From Microvirga tunisiensis (lineage in GTDB: Bacteria; Pseudomonadota; Alphaproteobacteria; Rhizobiales; Beijerinckiaceae): a stretch of 51,201 bases of DNA. How positions within the stretch are numbered: the stretch's first letter is position 1; the number at the start of each line of letters is the position of its first letter. Made by a program: the position numbers and the translations under genes. The notes under the pieces are model-generated. The model searched no databases, was not told where the DNA came from, and saw only the letters and a program-made list of their open reading frames with translations. The stretch lies in contig NZ_VOSK01000024.1 of the NCBI RefSeq assembly GCF_009296175.1, positions 1-51,201 on the forward strand, written 5' to 3'. Shown here piece by piece: positions 26,541 through 37,391 of the stretch.

Positions 26541-28170
26541 CCATTCCTATTCACCAGAGTTTGTTTCGGGGCCTATTTGGTAGCGCGGACGTGCTGATCG
26601 GTTGCGTTTCTTTCACCGCGGCGAGATCTGGAACGTGGGGAACGCGTTGGCCGGGACGGGATGGGATGACCGGGGCGATGGCAGCCCCGGCGCTCAGGGC
26701 GAGGCCGCCCGGGGCTGGGGTGCCAGAGCGCTCGCAAGACGGCGGACGAGATCCGCTTCCGGACAGCACGAGGCAAAGGCCAGTCGGATGCGGCTGGTGG
26801 TTTCCTGCACCCGCACGGCGATCTTGAGCAGGCGCAACCGCAGCGTTGCGAACTCCGCCCGGGCGAGATCTCGCGTGGCTGGGATGGCCTCCCGCACGGA
26901 CAGCATCAGCCAGTAGGCGGCCGTGTGCAGTACGAGCCGGACCTGGTTGGCCACGGCGCGCCGGCACGAGGTCCGATCGGAGGCGAGTTGCGCCTTGTGG
27001 AACTTGATCCAGTTCTCCGCCTGACCGCGGGCACAGTACAGGCTCTCATAGATGACGCGCGGGCTGGTGCCGGTCAGATTGGTGACGACAAAGCGGATGT
27101 CGAGCCCCAGGCGCGTGGCCTCGATCCGAGCCACCACCCGGCGCTCGCACGACCAGCTCTTGGCTCGGTGTGTCGTCTCGGCAAAGCCTCGGATGACGTC
27201 ACAATCTTCCAGCGCCCTGTGGGTGCGCACCGCATCGGCCACCTCCTGAACTTTGGTGGTGAGTGGCCGGGTGCCAGCCAGCCCAAAGAGGTAGCTGGCG
27301 CCGTTCTGCTCGCAGAACGTCATGGCCTCGGGCCGGGCATAATGACTGTCGCCGCGGATCGTGATGTGGGTGAGCGGCCAGCGCCTGCGGATGCGCCGCA
27401 CCAGCCGACGCAGATGCGCCCGCACCTCCAGACCCGAAGGTGTTTTGCCCGGCCGCAGCACGATGGCGACGGGGCGGCCGGTGGCGCTGTCATAGACATG
27501 GATGGGCAGAAAGCAGCGCTCGTCATAGTGGGCGTTGAACAAGGAGAGTTGCTGGTGCCCATGCACCACGTCGCAGGTGTCGTCGATGTCCAGCACCACA
27601 CCATCCGGCGCGGCGGCATAGCTGTCCATCCATTGATCGACCAGAGCATAGGTCAACCGGATGGCATCGCGGGTTGTCGGAGCGTTCTCCAGCCGGGAGA
27701 GGGTTGGCTGCGAGGCCAGATCCGCACCCGTCTCGGGCAAGTGCCCGCAGGCGAGCTTGAACGCCGGGTCAGCGCGCAGCAGGCCGAAGTCGTTGCAATC
27801 CTCATAGCCGCACGCGATGGCGAAGATGCGGGCGCGGATCATGTCGGTGATCGCGTGCGTCACGCGGCCTGGATCGCGGCGATCCGGGATGAGGCGCGCC
27901 AGCCGCTCGGCGATGCCGAGCCGGCGCTCGGCCTGGGCCAGGAGCATCACACCACCGTCCGACGACAGGCGCCCACCGTCGAAAGCAGCGGTGATCTTCT
28001 TGCGGCCAACGGCTGGAAACGGGAAGGTGGCAGGTGTATCGTCCGGCATGGCGAGTGTGGCACAGGGCAATTGGTGGCAGGGATTAGTCTCAACAACCAA
28101 ATCCTACGCTGCTTCAAGTGCTTAAGCTACACTCGCCAGCCTTCATCAACCTTCCCATGCATAAGAACGG
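26541..28170 (-). mobile_element. Complete IS1380-family insertion sequence (1630 bp)
   Basis: The element is bounded by imperfect terminal repeats: CCATTCCTATTCA at the left end (26541-26553) and CCGTTCTTATGCA reading inward from the right end (28170-28158), 10 of 13 identical. Flanks are CTAA on the left (26537-26540) and CTA on the right (28171-28173). That fits a 4-bp CTAA target duplication that has lost one A on the right. It carries one transposase gene. The ends were set by matching the two repeats and by the reading frame of the interrupted gene, so they may be off by a base. Confidence 0.8.
26694..28049 (-). CDS. IS1380-family transposase
   Basis: From the ATG at 28047-28049 the protein has 451 residues and begins MPDDTPATFPFPAVGRKKIT, typical of the family; further upstream starts are less likely. 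The DDE catalytic region is present: first Asp in VLDIDDTCDVVHGHQQLS, second in TIRGDSHYARPEAM and the Glu in YCARGQAENWIKFHKAQL. No frameshift or early stop is seen, so the element may still be able to move. The gene is transcribed in the same direction as the disrupted chemotaxis gene. Confidence 0.9.
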   Translation of the reverse strand: MPDDTPATFPFPAVGRKKITAAFDGGRLSSDGGVMLLAQAERRLGIAERLARLIPDRRDPGRVTHAITDMIRARIFAIACGYEDCNDFGLLRADPAFKLACGHLPETGADLASQPTLSRLENAPTTRDAIRLTYALVDQWMDSYAAAPDGVVLDIDDTCDVVHGHQQLSLFNAHYDERCFLPIHVYDSATGRPVAIVLRPGKTPSGLEVRAHLRRLVRRIRRRWPLTHITIRGDSHYARPEAMTFCEQNGASYLFGLAGTRPLTTKVQEVADAVRTHRALEDCDVIRGFAETTHRAKSWSCERRVVARIEATRLGLDIRFVVTNLTGTSPRVIYESLYCARGQAENWIKFHKAQLASDRTSCRRAVANQVRLVLHTAAYWLMLSVREAIPATRDLARAEFATLRLRLLKIAVRVQETTSRIRLAFASCCPEADLVRRLASALAPQPRAASP

Positions 28171-28957
28171 CTAGCTCCTGACGGGACTTGGCCACTGCAC
28201 CGATCTCATCGCCACGGTCCTGGTAACCGATGGCGCTTTCGAGATCTCCTTCCGCCAGCTTCTCGACCCGGCCGGTGATCTCCTTGAGCGGGCGGAACAG
28301 TCTGGTTGCAATCAGCATGGCGCCTATGCTGGCAAGAACAGCGATCAAGCCGGCTGCTATGGTCAGCATCGTCATTGTTGATGAGTAGGCCTCATGCAGA
28401 TCCGCAACCGGCACGCCTACATAGAGAATGCCGTTGACCTCGCCTGCATTGTCGAAAGTCGGCTGATAGGCCGTGTAGAACTGGCTCCCGAACAGAATCG
28501 TCGGGCCGTAATAGGGCTCGCCGCTGCGAACAAAGGCTTGAGCCGGGCTATCCGGAGCCAGGGCCGTGCCAACTGCCCGCTCCCCGTTCTCTTTCTTGAC
28601 CGTCGTGACGCGGCGGATGAATTTGTCCTGCGCCGCATCGAAGGTGAAGATAGTGGCATTGCCACCAACATAGGACACGGAATCGTCGACAACCGAGAGA
28701 TCCTTGTACTCGGCCAGCGGCGGACTCACGATGCGTGCGACCCGACCATTCTCGATCCTGGTCTCGGCGCCGGACATCCGCGCAGCATAGACGAGAGAGA
28801 GGCTGCGCAAATACTGCTCGGCCCTCTGCTGCTGCTGTATCTCCAGATCAGACCAGATCTGACGCGAAGCGGCAAACCACATGGTTCCAGCCGTCGAGAA
28901 GATGACCATGGCAACCAGCGCCATGATCTTTACAGGCAACGTAACTCTATTCAACAC
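28171..28957 (-). pseudogene. Chemotaxis receptor, N-terminal sensor half (cut off by IS)
   Basis: The frame starts at GTG (28955-28957), with TTGGGGC upstream. It encodes a first membrane helix (VKIMALVAMVIFSTAGTMWF), a periplasmic Cache-type sensor domain (about residues 35-185, with NATIFTFDAAQDKFIRRVTT and PILYGPTIL-like core) and a second helix (TMLTIAAGLIAVLASIGAML). A HAMP domain ends at GDEIGAVAKSRQEL, where the IS begins. Reading continues 14 codons into the IS to a stop at 28127. Removing the IS and one repaired target copy would join it in frame to the C-terminal half as [20 protein letters not shown]. The periplasmic ligand is unknown. Confidence 0.85.
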
Positions 28958-29092
28958 CGAAGAGCCCCAACTTGTACTGTGATTTGCTTCGCAATACTGC
29001 TCGATTGGTTAATGTGGCCCTACTTTACTATAAGTATATTTACCCGCCTCCTAGGACAAATGGCGAAACTAGTTCCAGTTGCCGCTGATCTT

Positions 29093-30616
29093 CTATGTTG
29101 CGTACTTGCTGCGGAGATAAGCGAGATAAGGCGCCGGATCGAGACGGCGTCCCGTTTCGCGCTCCAGCAACTCGTCGCGCCTGAACCGGCGGCCGTGCTG
29201 CCAAATCCGGGTGCGCAGTTCTTGCGCCAGAGTAGAATACTCGCCTGCCGTGATGGCAGCATCGAGAGAGGGCTTCTGCCTGCGCAGGGTCTCCATCATT
29301 TGCGCGCCCATGACATTGCCGATCGTGTAGGTCGGAAAGGAGCCGATATATCCCGTCGACCAATGTACGTCCTGCAAGACGCCATGCGCATCGTTCGGCA
29401 CGACGAGATCAAGATCGCGTCTGATTGCGGCATTCCAGGCTTCAGGCAGATCGGCCACGGGCAGCGAACCGTCCATGAGAGCACACTCGATGTCGGCGCG
29501 CATTATGATGTGGAAGTCATAGGTCAGCTCATCAGCCTCGACGCGGATGAAGCCGGGCTCCACGCGTGTGACGGCGCGATAGAACTCTTCCGCGCTCACG
29601 TCGCCGCGTTGATCCGGGAAATGCTTCTGCAGCTCGGGGAAGTGAAGCTGCCAGAAGGTACGGCTGCGGACGATGTGGTTCTCCCAGAGGCGCGACTGGG
29701 ATTCATGGGCACCGAAGCTGGTGCCACCGACCGTGTAGAGGCCGACCAGATCGGTGGTGAGCGTCGTGCGGGTGTAGGCCGGATCGACGCCCTGCTCATA
29801 GAGTCCATGCCCGGTCTCGTGGGCTGTGCCGAAGATGGAAGCCGGAAGATAGTTGCGGTTGTAGCGGGTGGCGATGCGCACGTCGTTGCGCGTGAACGAC
29901 ACCTCGAACGGATGCACCGTGGTATCCAGGCGCCCACGTTGGAGATCGTAACCGAGCTTCTCGGTAAGGCTCAGCCCAAAGGCGCGCTGCCCCTCTTCCG
30001 GAAAGTCGCGGAACAGGAAGTCCGAACGGGGTTGAGGCCGGGACCTCGCGGCGTCAAGGATCGGCAGCAGCCCAGCCCGCAATTCCTTGAAAAGATCTTT
30101 GAGACTCGCAGCCGTTTCGCCTGGCTCGTAGATTGATACCATTGCGTCATAGGGATGCTCGCTCCAGCCGATGCAATCGGCATATGCGCGGGACAATTCG
30201 ACAGTCTTGGCAAGGTAGGACGAGAAGATCGAGAATTCGCTCTTTGAACGCGCCTCGATCCAGGCTGCCTGGGCGACGGTGCGAAGGGCCGCCCGCTCCT
30301 GGATCAGGGATGCAGGCACTCTCTTGTGATGCTCCACCGCATGCCGCGTCTGCTGCACCATGCGCCGCTCGGCAGAATCCTCCGCAAGTCCCTCGACCGC
30401 CCGCTCGGCACCCTCAAGCGCCCTCTCGGTCTCGGGCGCGAGAAGCAGATCGCGCGCGATCCGCGTCAGCGTCGCGATCTGATGTCCGCGGGTTTCCGCT
30501 CCGCCCGCGGGCATCATGGTGCGGGAATCCCATGTCAGGACGGATGTTGCATTGAGCACATCGTTGACGGCAGCGATACGCTCCTGGAGCGCCACGAGAG
30601 AGGCGTGCTGGGTCAT
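29093..30616 (-). CDS. M32 family metallocarboxypeptidase
   Basis: The 507-residue protein is a carboxypeptidase Taq-type enzyme of normal length. The zinc motif HETGH (in IFGTAHETGHGLYEQGVDP) and the downstream family motif with the third ligand (GTSFGAHESQSRLWENHI) are intact. The N-terminus LTWDSRTMMPAGGAETRGHQ is also typical. No signal peptide is seen, so it removes C-terminal residues from peptides in the cytoplasm. It starts 18 nt after the stop of the DppF-type ATPase and is the last gene of the minus-strand peptide-import operon, so it should process imported peptides. Confidence 0.92.
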   Translation of the reverse strand: MTQHASLVALQERIAAVNDVLNATSVLTWDSRTMMPAGGAETRGHQIATLTRIARDLLLAPETERALEGAERAVEGLAEDSAERRMVQQTRHAVEHHKRVPASLIQERAALRTVAQAAWIEARSKSEFSIFSSYLAKTVELSRAYADCIGWSEHPYDAMVSIYEPGETAASLKDLFKELRAGLLPILDAARSRPQPRSDFLFRDFPEEGQRAFGLSLTEKLGYDLQRGRLDTTVHPFEVSFTRNDVRIATRYNRNYLPASIFGTAHETGHGLYEQGVDPAYTRTTLTTDLVGLYTVGGTSFGAHESQSRLWENHIVRSRTFWQLHFPELQKHFPDQRGDVSAEEFYRAVTRVEPGFIRVEADELTYDFHIIMRADIECALMDGSLPVADLPEAWNAAIRRDLDLVVPNDAHGVLQDVHWSTGYIGSFPTYTIGNVMGAQMMETLRRQKPSLDAAITAGEYSTLAQELRTRIWQHGRRFRRDELLERETGRRLDPAPYLAYLRSKYAT

Positions 30617-30634
30617 GTCTGTCAGTCTTCTCGA

Positions 30635-32606
<1,972 letters not shown>

Positions 32607-32610
<4 letters not shown>

Positions 32611-33518
32611 CGGCTGCGCCTCGGGTTCAAAACGTTGCGGACCTGATCGCCGACGAGATTGATGGCGACGACGATCAGCATCAGCGCGATGCCCGGATAG
32701 ATCGAGATCCAGTAGCGACCCGACAGCAGGAATTGGAACCCATTGGAGATGAGGGACCCCAGCGAAGGCTGCGTGATGGGAAGTCCGAGCCCAAGGAAGG
32801 ACAGAGTCGCTTCGAGGGCGATGGAGTTCGCCACCTGGACCGTCGCCACCACGATCAGGGGTGGCAGCGCATTGGGCAGGAGATGACGAAATAGCACGTG
32901 GCGTGCAGGCAACGGCGTGGAAAGCGCCGCCTCGATGTAATCCTTGCGCCGCTCCGCGCTGGCCGCACCATGGGTCGTACGTGCGAAATAGGCATATTGC
33001 GCAGCCACGAGCGCCGCGACGAGCTGCAGCAGCCCCTGTCCCAGCATGGCGACGAGAACCAGCGCGAGCAGGATTGCCGGCAGAGAGAGCTGCAGATCAA
33101 TGATGCGCATGATAAGCGCCTCGATGCGGCCGCCATAATAGGCAGCAACGAGACCGACCGTCGTACCGAGTACAAGCGCCAACGTGCTGGCCATGACGCC
33201 GACGATAAGGCTCGTGCGCAACCCATAAAGAATGGCAGAAAAGATGTCTCGCCCGGCAGCATCGGTGCCGAGCCAGTGGACATAGCCTCCGGATCCGACC
33301 TCTCCGGGCTCAAGACGGGCATCGAACAGGTCGAGAGTCTCCTGGTTATAGGGATCCTGCGGCGCCACGAAGGGCGCTAGAACAGCCATGAGAACGATTG
33401 CGACGACGACGATCAGGGCAGCGACCGCAACGGGGCTCTGGCGAAAGTCCGACCAGAAATTGGAGAACCGGGTCCAGCCAGTCTCCGCCGGCAATGGGAG
33501 AGCGGGAGAACTGCTCAT
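32607..33518 (-). CDS. Peptide ABC transporter permease, DppC type (second operon)
   Basis: The 303-residue permease has a first helix AVAALIVVVAIVLMAVLAPFVAPQDP and the DppC hallmark LGTDAAGRDIFSAILYGLR. Its coupling loop region contains KDYIEAALSTPLPARHVLFRHLLPNALPPL. Overlaps of 4 nt with both neighbours show tight translational coupling. It forms the channel with the DppB-type protein of the same operon. Confidence 0.92.
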
Positions 33519-34489
33519 GATGCCGCCTTTACACGGATGCGCGGGTCAAGCTGGCCATAGACCAGATCGACAACGAGATTGATCATAACGAAGAGGAACA
33601 CTACGAGAATGAGGTAGGCGACCATCACGGGCCGGTCGAGAACGGTAATCGAATCGATGATGAGTTTGCCCATGCCGGGCCAGTTGAAGACCGTTTCCGT
33701 CACCACCGCGAAGGCAAGCGTCGAGCCAAGCTCCAGGCCGAAGACCGTCACGATCGGAATCGAGATGTTCTTGAGCACATGAAGGCCGACGACCTTGCTC
33801 TCCGACAGGCCTTGTGCGCGGGCAAAGCGCACATAATCGGAGCTCATCACCTCGACCGTGCCCGCGCGCGTCAGACGGATCAGCAGACCGAGCTTGAACA
33901 GCGCCAGGTTGAACGCCGGCAGAATGATGTAGCTCCAGCCCTCGAGCGAGGTGATCGACAGGTTCATGCCGAGCACCTGAGTGGTCGGCCCCCGCCCGCC
34001 TGACGGCAACCATCCGAGCTCGACCGCGAAGATCATGATGAGCAGAAGTCCGACCCAGAAGCTCGGCACGCTGAACCCGAGGACCGAAAAGCCCATGATC
34101 GCTTTGGCTGAAAGGGAATCTGGCTTGTAGCCGGCCCACAAACCGAGCGGAATGCCGAGGCCGGTGGCGATCAACATGGCCGTCAGCGCGAGTTCCAATG
34201 TTGCTGGAAGACGCGACATGATCAGGTTGAGCACAGGCAGGCGATAGATGAAGGATTGGCCGAGATCCCCGTGCAGCATATTGTTCATGAACACGAAGTA
34301 CTGCTCAATCAGGGGACGATCGAAGCCGTACCGCTGGATGAGCGCTTCGCGCAGGGCTTGGTCCGATCCCGGATCGATCATCACGTCGATCGGATTGCCG
34401 ATGGCGTAGACGCCAAGGAACACGATGATCGACATCGCGATCACGACCATGATCGCTTGCAGAATGCGCTGAATAAGAAAACCAATCAT
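33515..34489 (-). CDS. Peptide ABC transporter permease, DppB type (second operon)
   Basis: The 324-residue permease begins MIGFLIQRILQAIMVVIAMS, a DppB-type first helix. It contains PLIEQYFVFMNNMLHGDLGQSF and the coupling loop around RFARAQGLSESKVVGLHVLKNISIPI. It lies 148 nt downstream of the binding-protein gene, behind two strong stem-loops, and overlaps the DppC-type gene by 4 nt. Expression of the permeases relative to the binding protein is probably lowered by those stem-loops. Confidence 0.92.
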   Translation of the reverse strand: MIGFLIQRILQAIMVVIAMSIIVFLGVYAIGNPIDVMIDPGSDQALREALIQRYGFDRPLIEQYFVFMNNMLHGDLGQSFIYRLPVLNLIMSRLPATLELALTAMLIATGLGIPLGLWAGYKPDSLSAKAIMGFSVLGFSVPSFWVGLLLIMIFAVELGWLPSGGRGPTTQVLGMNLSITSLEGWSYIILPAFNLALFKLGLLIRLTRAGTVEVMSSDYVRFARAQGLSESKVVGLHVLKNISIPIVTVFGLELGSTLAFAVVTETVFNWPGMGKLIIDSITVLDRPVMVAYLILVVFLFVMINLVVDLVYGQLDPRIRVKAAS

Positions 34490-34564
34490 GCTGTCTCGTG
34501 CATGGTGTCGGGATGCCGAGGAGCGAGGGACAGGCTGTCCGACACTCCAGGACGGGGATCAATC

Positions 34565-34598
34565 AAAAAAGCCGGAGGGAAGATTTTCTTCCCTCCGG
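34565..34598 (-). terminator. Rho-independent terminator after the second binding-protein gene
   Basis: A 12-bp perfect stem (arms 34572-34583 and 34587-34598, CCGGAGGGAAGA with TCTTCCCTCCGG) and a 3-nt loop are followed on the minus strand by CTTTTTTG. This has all the features of an intrinsic terminator. It lies between the binding-protein gene and the permease genes, so read-through must supply the permease transcript. Confidence 0.85.
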
Positions 34599-34603
34599 GA
34601 GAG

Positions 34604-34626
34604 GCCGGCCGGGATGACCGGCCGGC
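34604..34626 (-). other. Second stem-loop after the binding-protein gene
   Basis: Perfect 9-bp arms GCCGGCCGG and CCGGCCGGC close a 5-nt loop, 12 nt after the binding-protein stop and just before the terminator. It has no U-run itself. A tandem with the terminator would make a stable 3' end for the binding-protein mRNA. Confidence 0.6.
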
Positions 34627-34637
34627 TATCAACACAA

Positions 34638-36218
34638 TCAGCTCTTCGGCTTGATCTCGTAAGCCAAGGTTTCCTGATCGACGCGCGGCGGAATGGTAAC
34701 CATGCCCTTCTTGGCAGCCCACACTGTCTGGATCTGAACAGTGGGGATCAGCGCGCGGTCGTTCATGGAGACTTCCGTCACCTTTTCGAACAAGGCGCGG
34801 CGCTTCGGGTCGTCCATGGTGCGTGCACCTTCCTGGAGCAGCTTGTCCACTTCCGGATTGGAATAACCCTGCTTGTTGAAGGCGCCGAGGCCGACCTGCG
34901 GATCCGCTGTGTGCACGAGCGATCCATAGGTGTAGCTCGCCTCGCCGGTCAGCGTGCCCCAGCCGCTCATCCAGAGCGAGAACTCGCCCTTCTGCTGCGC
35001 CGGGAAGAACACAGTGCCGTTGAGCGCATTCGCGTTCACCTTCAATCCAGCGCGGGCCCACATCTGCGAGAGCGCCTCGCACACTGCTCCATCGCCCGGC
35101 AGGCGATTGTTGGTGCAATGGAAGTCGATCTCGAAGCCCTTGGGGTAACCCGCATCGGCCAGCAGCTGCTTCGCCTTGGCCAGATCGTAGGGACGCTCGG
35201 GCAGGTTCTTGTTGCCGCCGAAGAAACTGGCGGGCATCAGCTGGTTGGCCGGGCGGCCCAGGCCTTCGAGCACGACGCGAACGAGCGTCTTGCGGTCGAT
35301 GGCGAGATCCATGGCCTCGCGCACCTTGGGATCGCGCAACGGGTTGGCTTCGATCTCCTTGCCGTCGACCTTCACCTTCTTTGGCAGGGTTTCCTTCACA
35401 TTGGGCGTGATGTTCAGGAAGTAGACCGAGTCGGCCACGAAGGTGTCGACCGACTTGTCCTTCTGCATCGCAGCATAGTCGGTGGCCGGCACGTAGTTGG
35501 CGAGGTCGACTTGGCCGGACTTCAGCGCCGCCATGCGAGCCGGATCGCTCGGAATTTCCTTACGGATCACCTTCTGCCAGGGCTGCTTCTCGCCCCAATA
35601 GCCATCGAAGCGCTCAAGGACGAGATCACCCTTGGGCTCCCAGGAGACGAATTTGTACGGGCCGGTGCCGATAGCGGCTTTGCCCGAGTTGAACTGCTCG
35701 TTGCGGGCTTCCATGCCGACGGACTTCGACACGACGAAGAGGCGGATGAAATCGTTCGGCAGGGTCGGAGCCGAAGCCTTCGTCTTCACGTGCAGGGTGT
35801 ACTTGTCGGCGACCTTCGTCTCCGCAACCTGCTTCGTATAGATGGTCATGCTCATGGGGCCGGTGACCACCGGGATGCGGTCGATCGAGAACTTCACGTC
35901 CTCGGCAGTCAGCTCCGATCCGTCGTGAAACTTCACGCCTTCGCGGATCTTGAACTCCCAGGTCGTGTCGTCGATCGGCTTCCATGAGGTTGCAAGACCT
36001 GGCTTCAGTCCCAGGTTCTCGTCCGACATCACGAGCGTATCGAAGATATGACGCAGTGCCTCCGCCTGACTGCCGAGCGTCGACCAATGCGGGTCGATCG
36101 AGTCAGGCCCCGCCCGAAGGCCCATGGTCAGCGTTTGTGCCGAAACCGAGCCGCCGAGAACGGTTCCGAGGACGAGAGCTGCGACGAGCGATCCACCAAG
36201 CTTGAAGTTTTGTTTCAC
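34638..36218 (-). CDS. Periplasmic peptide-binding protein, SBP_bac_5 family (second operon)
   Basis: The 526-residue protein has a Sec signal peptide of about 27 residues (ending GGSVSAQ). A mature SBP_bac_5 start follows (LTMGLRAGPDSIDPHWSTLG), then FKIREGVKFHDGSELTAEDV. It is the first gene of the minus-strand operon with DppB, DppC, DppD, DppF and the M32 carboxypeptidase. Its start lies 96 nt from the divergent GntR gene, and an 18-bp near-palindrome between them may serve both. The ligand is unknown; the divergent hydrolase operon suggests an atypical amide or peptide. Confidence 0.9.
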   Translation of the reverse strand: MKQNFKLGGSLVAALVLGTVLGGSVSAQTLTMGLRAGPDSIDPHWSTLGSQAEALRHIFDTLVMSDENLGLKPGLATSWKPIDDTTWEFKIREGVKFHDGSELTAEDVKFSIDRIPVVTGPMSMTIYTKQVAETKVADKYTLHVKTKASAPTLPNDFIRLFVVSKSVGMEARNEQFNSGKAAIGTGPYKFVSWEPKGDLVLERFDGYWGEKQPWQKVIRKEIPSDPARMAALKSGQVDLANYVPATDYAAMQKDKSVDTFVADSVYFLNITPNVKETLPKKVKVDGKEIEANPLRDPKVREAMDLAIDRKTLVRVVLEGLGRPANQLMPASFFGGNKNLPERPYDLAKAKQLLADAGYPKGFEIDFHCTNNRLPGDGAVCEALSQMWARAGLKVNANALNGTVFFPAQQKGEFSLWMSGWGTLTGEASYTYGSLVHTADPQVGLGAFNKQGYSNPEVDKLLQEGARTMDDPKRRALFEKVTEVSMNDRALIPTVQIQTVWAAKKGMVTIPPRVDQETLAYEIKPKS

Positions 36219-36261
36219 TTCACTTCCCCTCTTGCTAAGACCCTGGCTTTTCGTCCAAGGT

Positions 36262-36279
36262 GTTCTTATCGATTAGAAC
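36262..36279. promoter_or_regulatory. Near-palindromic operator between divergent operons
   Basis: The 18-bp sequence GTTCTTATCGATTAGAAC is a dyad centred on ATCGAT, with only one mismatched pair of positions. It lies in the 96-nt space between the binding-protein start and the GntR gene, where one site can control both directions. The GntR protein encoded at 36315 is the expected ligand. The assignment is by position. Confidence 0.6.
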
Positions 36280-36314
36280 GGTAGGTCACTCGGTTAAGAA
36301 AAGTCAACAGCGCC

Positions 36315-37391
36315 TTGCCCAAACCTCAACCAGCATCTGACGCTTATGAAGGCATCCGTTATAGCGACACGGTACAGACGCCCGACGAACGCATTCTTGC
36401 CAATCTCGCTGGGGCGCTTGACCGTACTCTTCCGGTGCCGCTTGGCATCCAGCTGCGCGGCCTGATCGAGTTCGGCATTGCTCTCGGCGAGTTGCCCACC
36501 GGTCAGCGCTTGCCCTCCGTGCGGGAATTGGCCGAGCGGGCTGGCATTGCGCATATGACCGTCGCGACGGTTTACCGGGAGTTGCGCGAGGCAGGGCTCA
36601 TCGAGGCGAAGCCGGGTGCTGGCACTTATGTCGGCGACGGACACAACAGCGACGGCCTGCGCTCGTCCGCTATCCGAAAGATCCAGCGTAGAATCGAAAT
36701 GCTCTTCACTGAGGCCAAGCAACTCGGCCTCGCACCCTCGGTCGTGTCGTCGCTGGTGAATGCGCGCGCCGCTCGGGGGCCGACGCCGACGCGGCCTCTG
36801 CGTCTCGTCATGGTGGGCAATTTCGTCGAGACGACCCAGCAATACGCCAACAGGATCCAGGAATATCTGGGCGCCGGCGACACCATCGCGGTGACGACGG
36901 TAGACGCCCTGCATGCCGGCGAGACCTTCCCTCTGCCCTGCGATATCTGCGTCACCCTCGCTCACCGGCGCGGCGAAGTCGAGCACCTCGTTCCCAACGG
37001 CATTCCGGTCGTTGGCCTGAGCTTCATTCCGGCGGAAGAGACGCGGGCGCAGCTCGCCATGATCGATCCCATGGCTCGCATCGGCATCGTGTCGATCTTT
37101 CCTGAATTCACCGCCCTGATGAAGCCCGGCGTGCTGCGCTTCGCCCCTCACGTTTCCGATGTGGACGTGCGCCTGATCACGGCACCCGACCTGGAGGCGT
37201 TTTTGTCTCAGATCGACGTGGCGATCTATGCCAGCGGTGCGGAAGCAACTGTCCGACAGAAGTTGCCGGAGGATCGCCAAGCCATGGAATTCCGCTACGT
37301 GCCGGATCCCCATGCCATTCGCGCCACGCTGCTCCCCGTGATCGAGCGGCTGCGCTCGTCCCTCGTTTCGCAAGAGGAAGTCCCTTCATGA
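36315..37391 (+). CDS. GntR-family regulator with atypical effector domain
   Basis: The 358-residue protein has a GntR winged helix at about residues 45-105 (QLRGLIEFGIALGELPTGQR, then RLPSVRELAERAGIAHMTVA and the wing KPGAGTYVG). The remaining 240 or so residues are neither FCD, UTRA nor aminotransferase-like. They read as an alpha/beta, periplasmic-binding-protein-like or LacI-like sensor (RLVMVGNFVETTQQYANRIQ, GIPVVGLSFIP, ARIGIVSIF). No ATG start is available; TTG at 36315 is used and the true start may lie a few codons away. Its 3' end overlaps the creatininase-family gene by 4 nt. It probably controls both its own operon and the divergent importer. Confidence 0.75.
   Translation: MPKPQPASDAYEGIRYSDTVQTPDERILANLAGALDRTLPVPLGIQLRGLIEFGIALGELPTGQRLPSVRELAERAGIAHMTVATVYRELREAGLIEAKPGAGTYVGDGHNSDGLRSSAIRKIQRRIEMLFTEAKQLGLAPSVVSSLVNARAARGPTPTRPLRLVMVGNFVETTQQYANRIQEYLGAGDTIAVTTVDALHAGETFPLPCDICVTLAHRRGEVEHLVPNGIPVVGLSFIPAEETRAQLAMIDPMARIGIVSIFPEFTALMKPGVLRFAPHVSDVDVRLITAPDLEAFLSQIDVAIYASGAEATVRQKLPEDRQAMEFRYVPDPHAIRATLLPVIERLRSSLVSQEEVPS

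Noticed and set aside
34572..34626. Dispersed REP-type repeat between binding-protein and permease genes
   Set aside because: No second copy was seen in the window, and the U6 tract makes a terminator the better reading.
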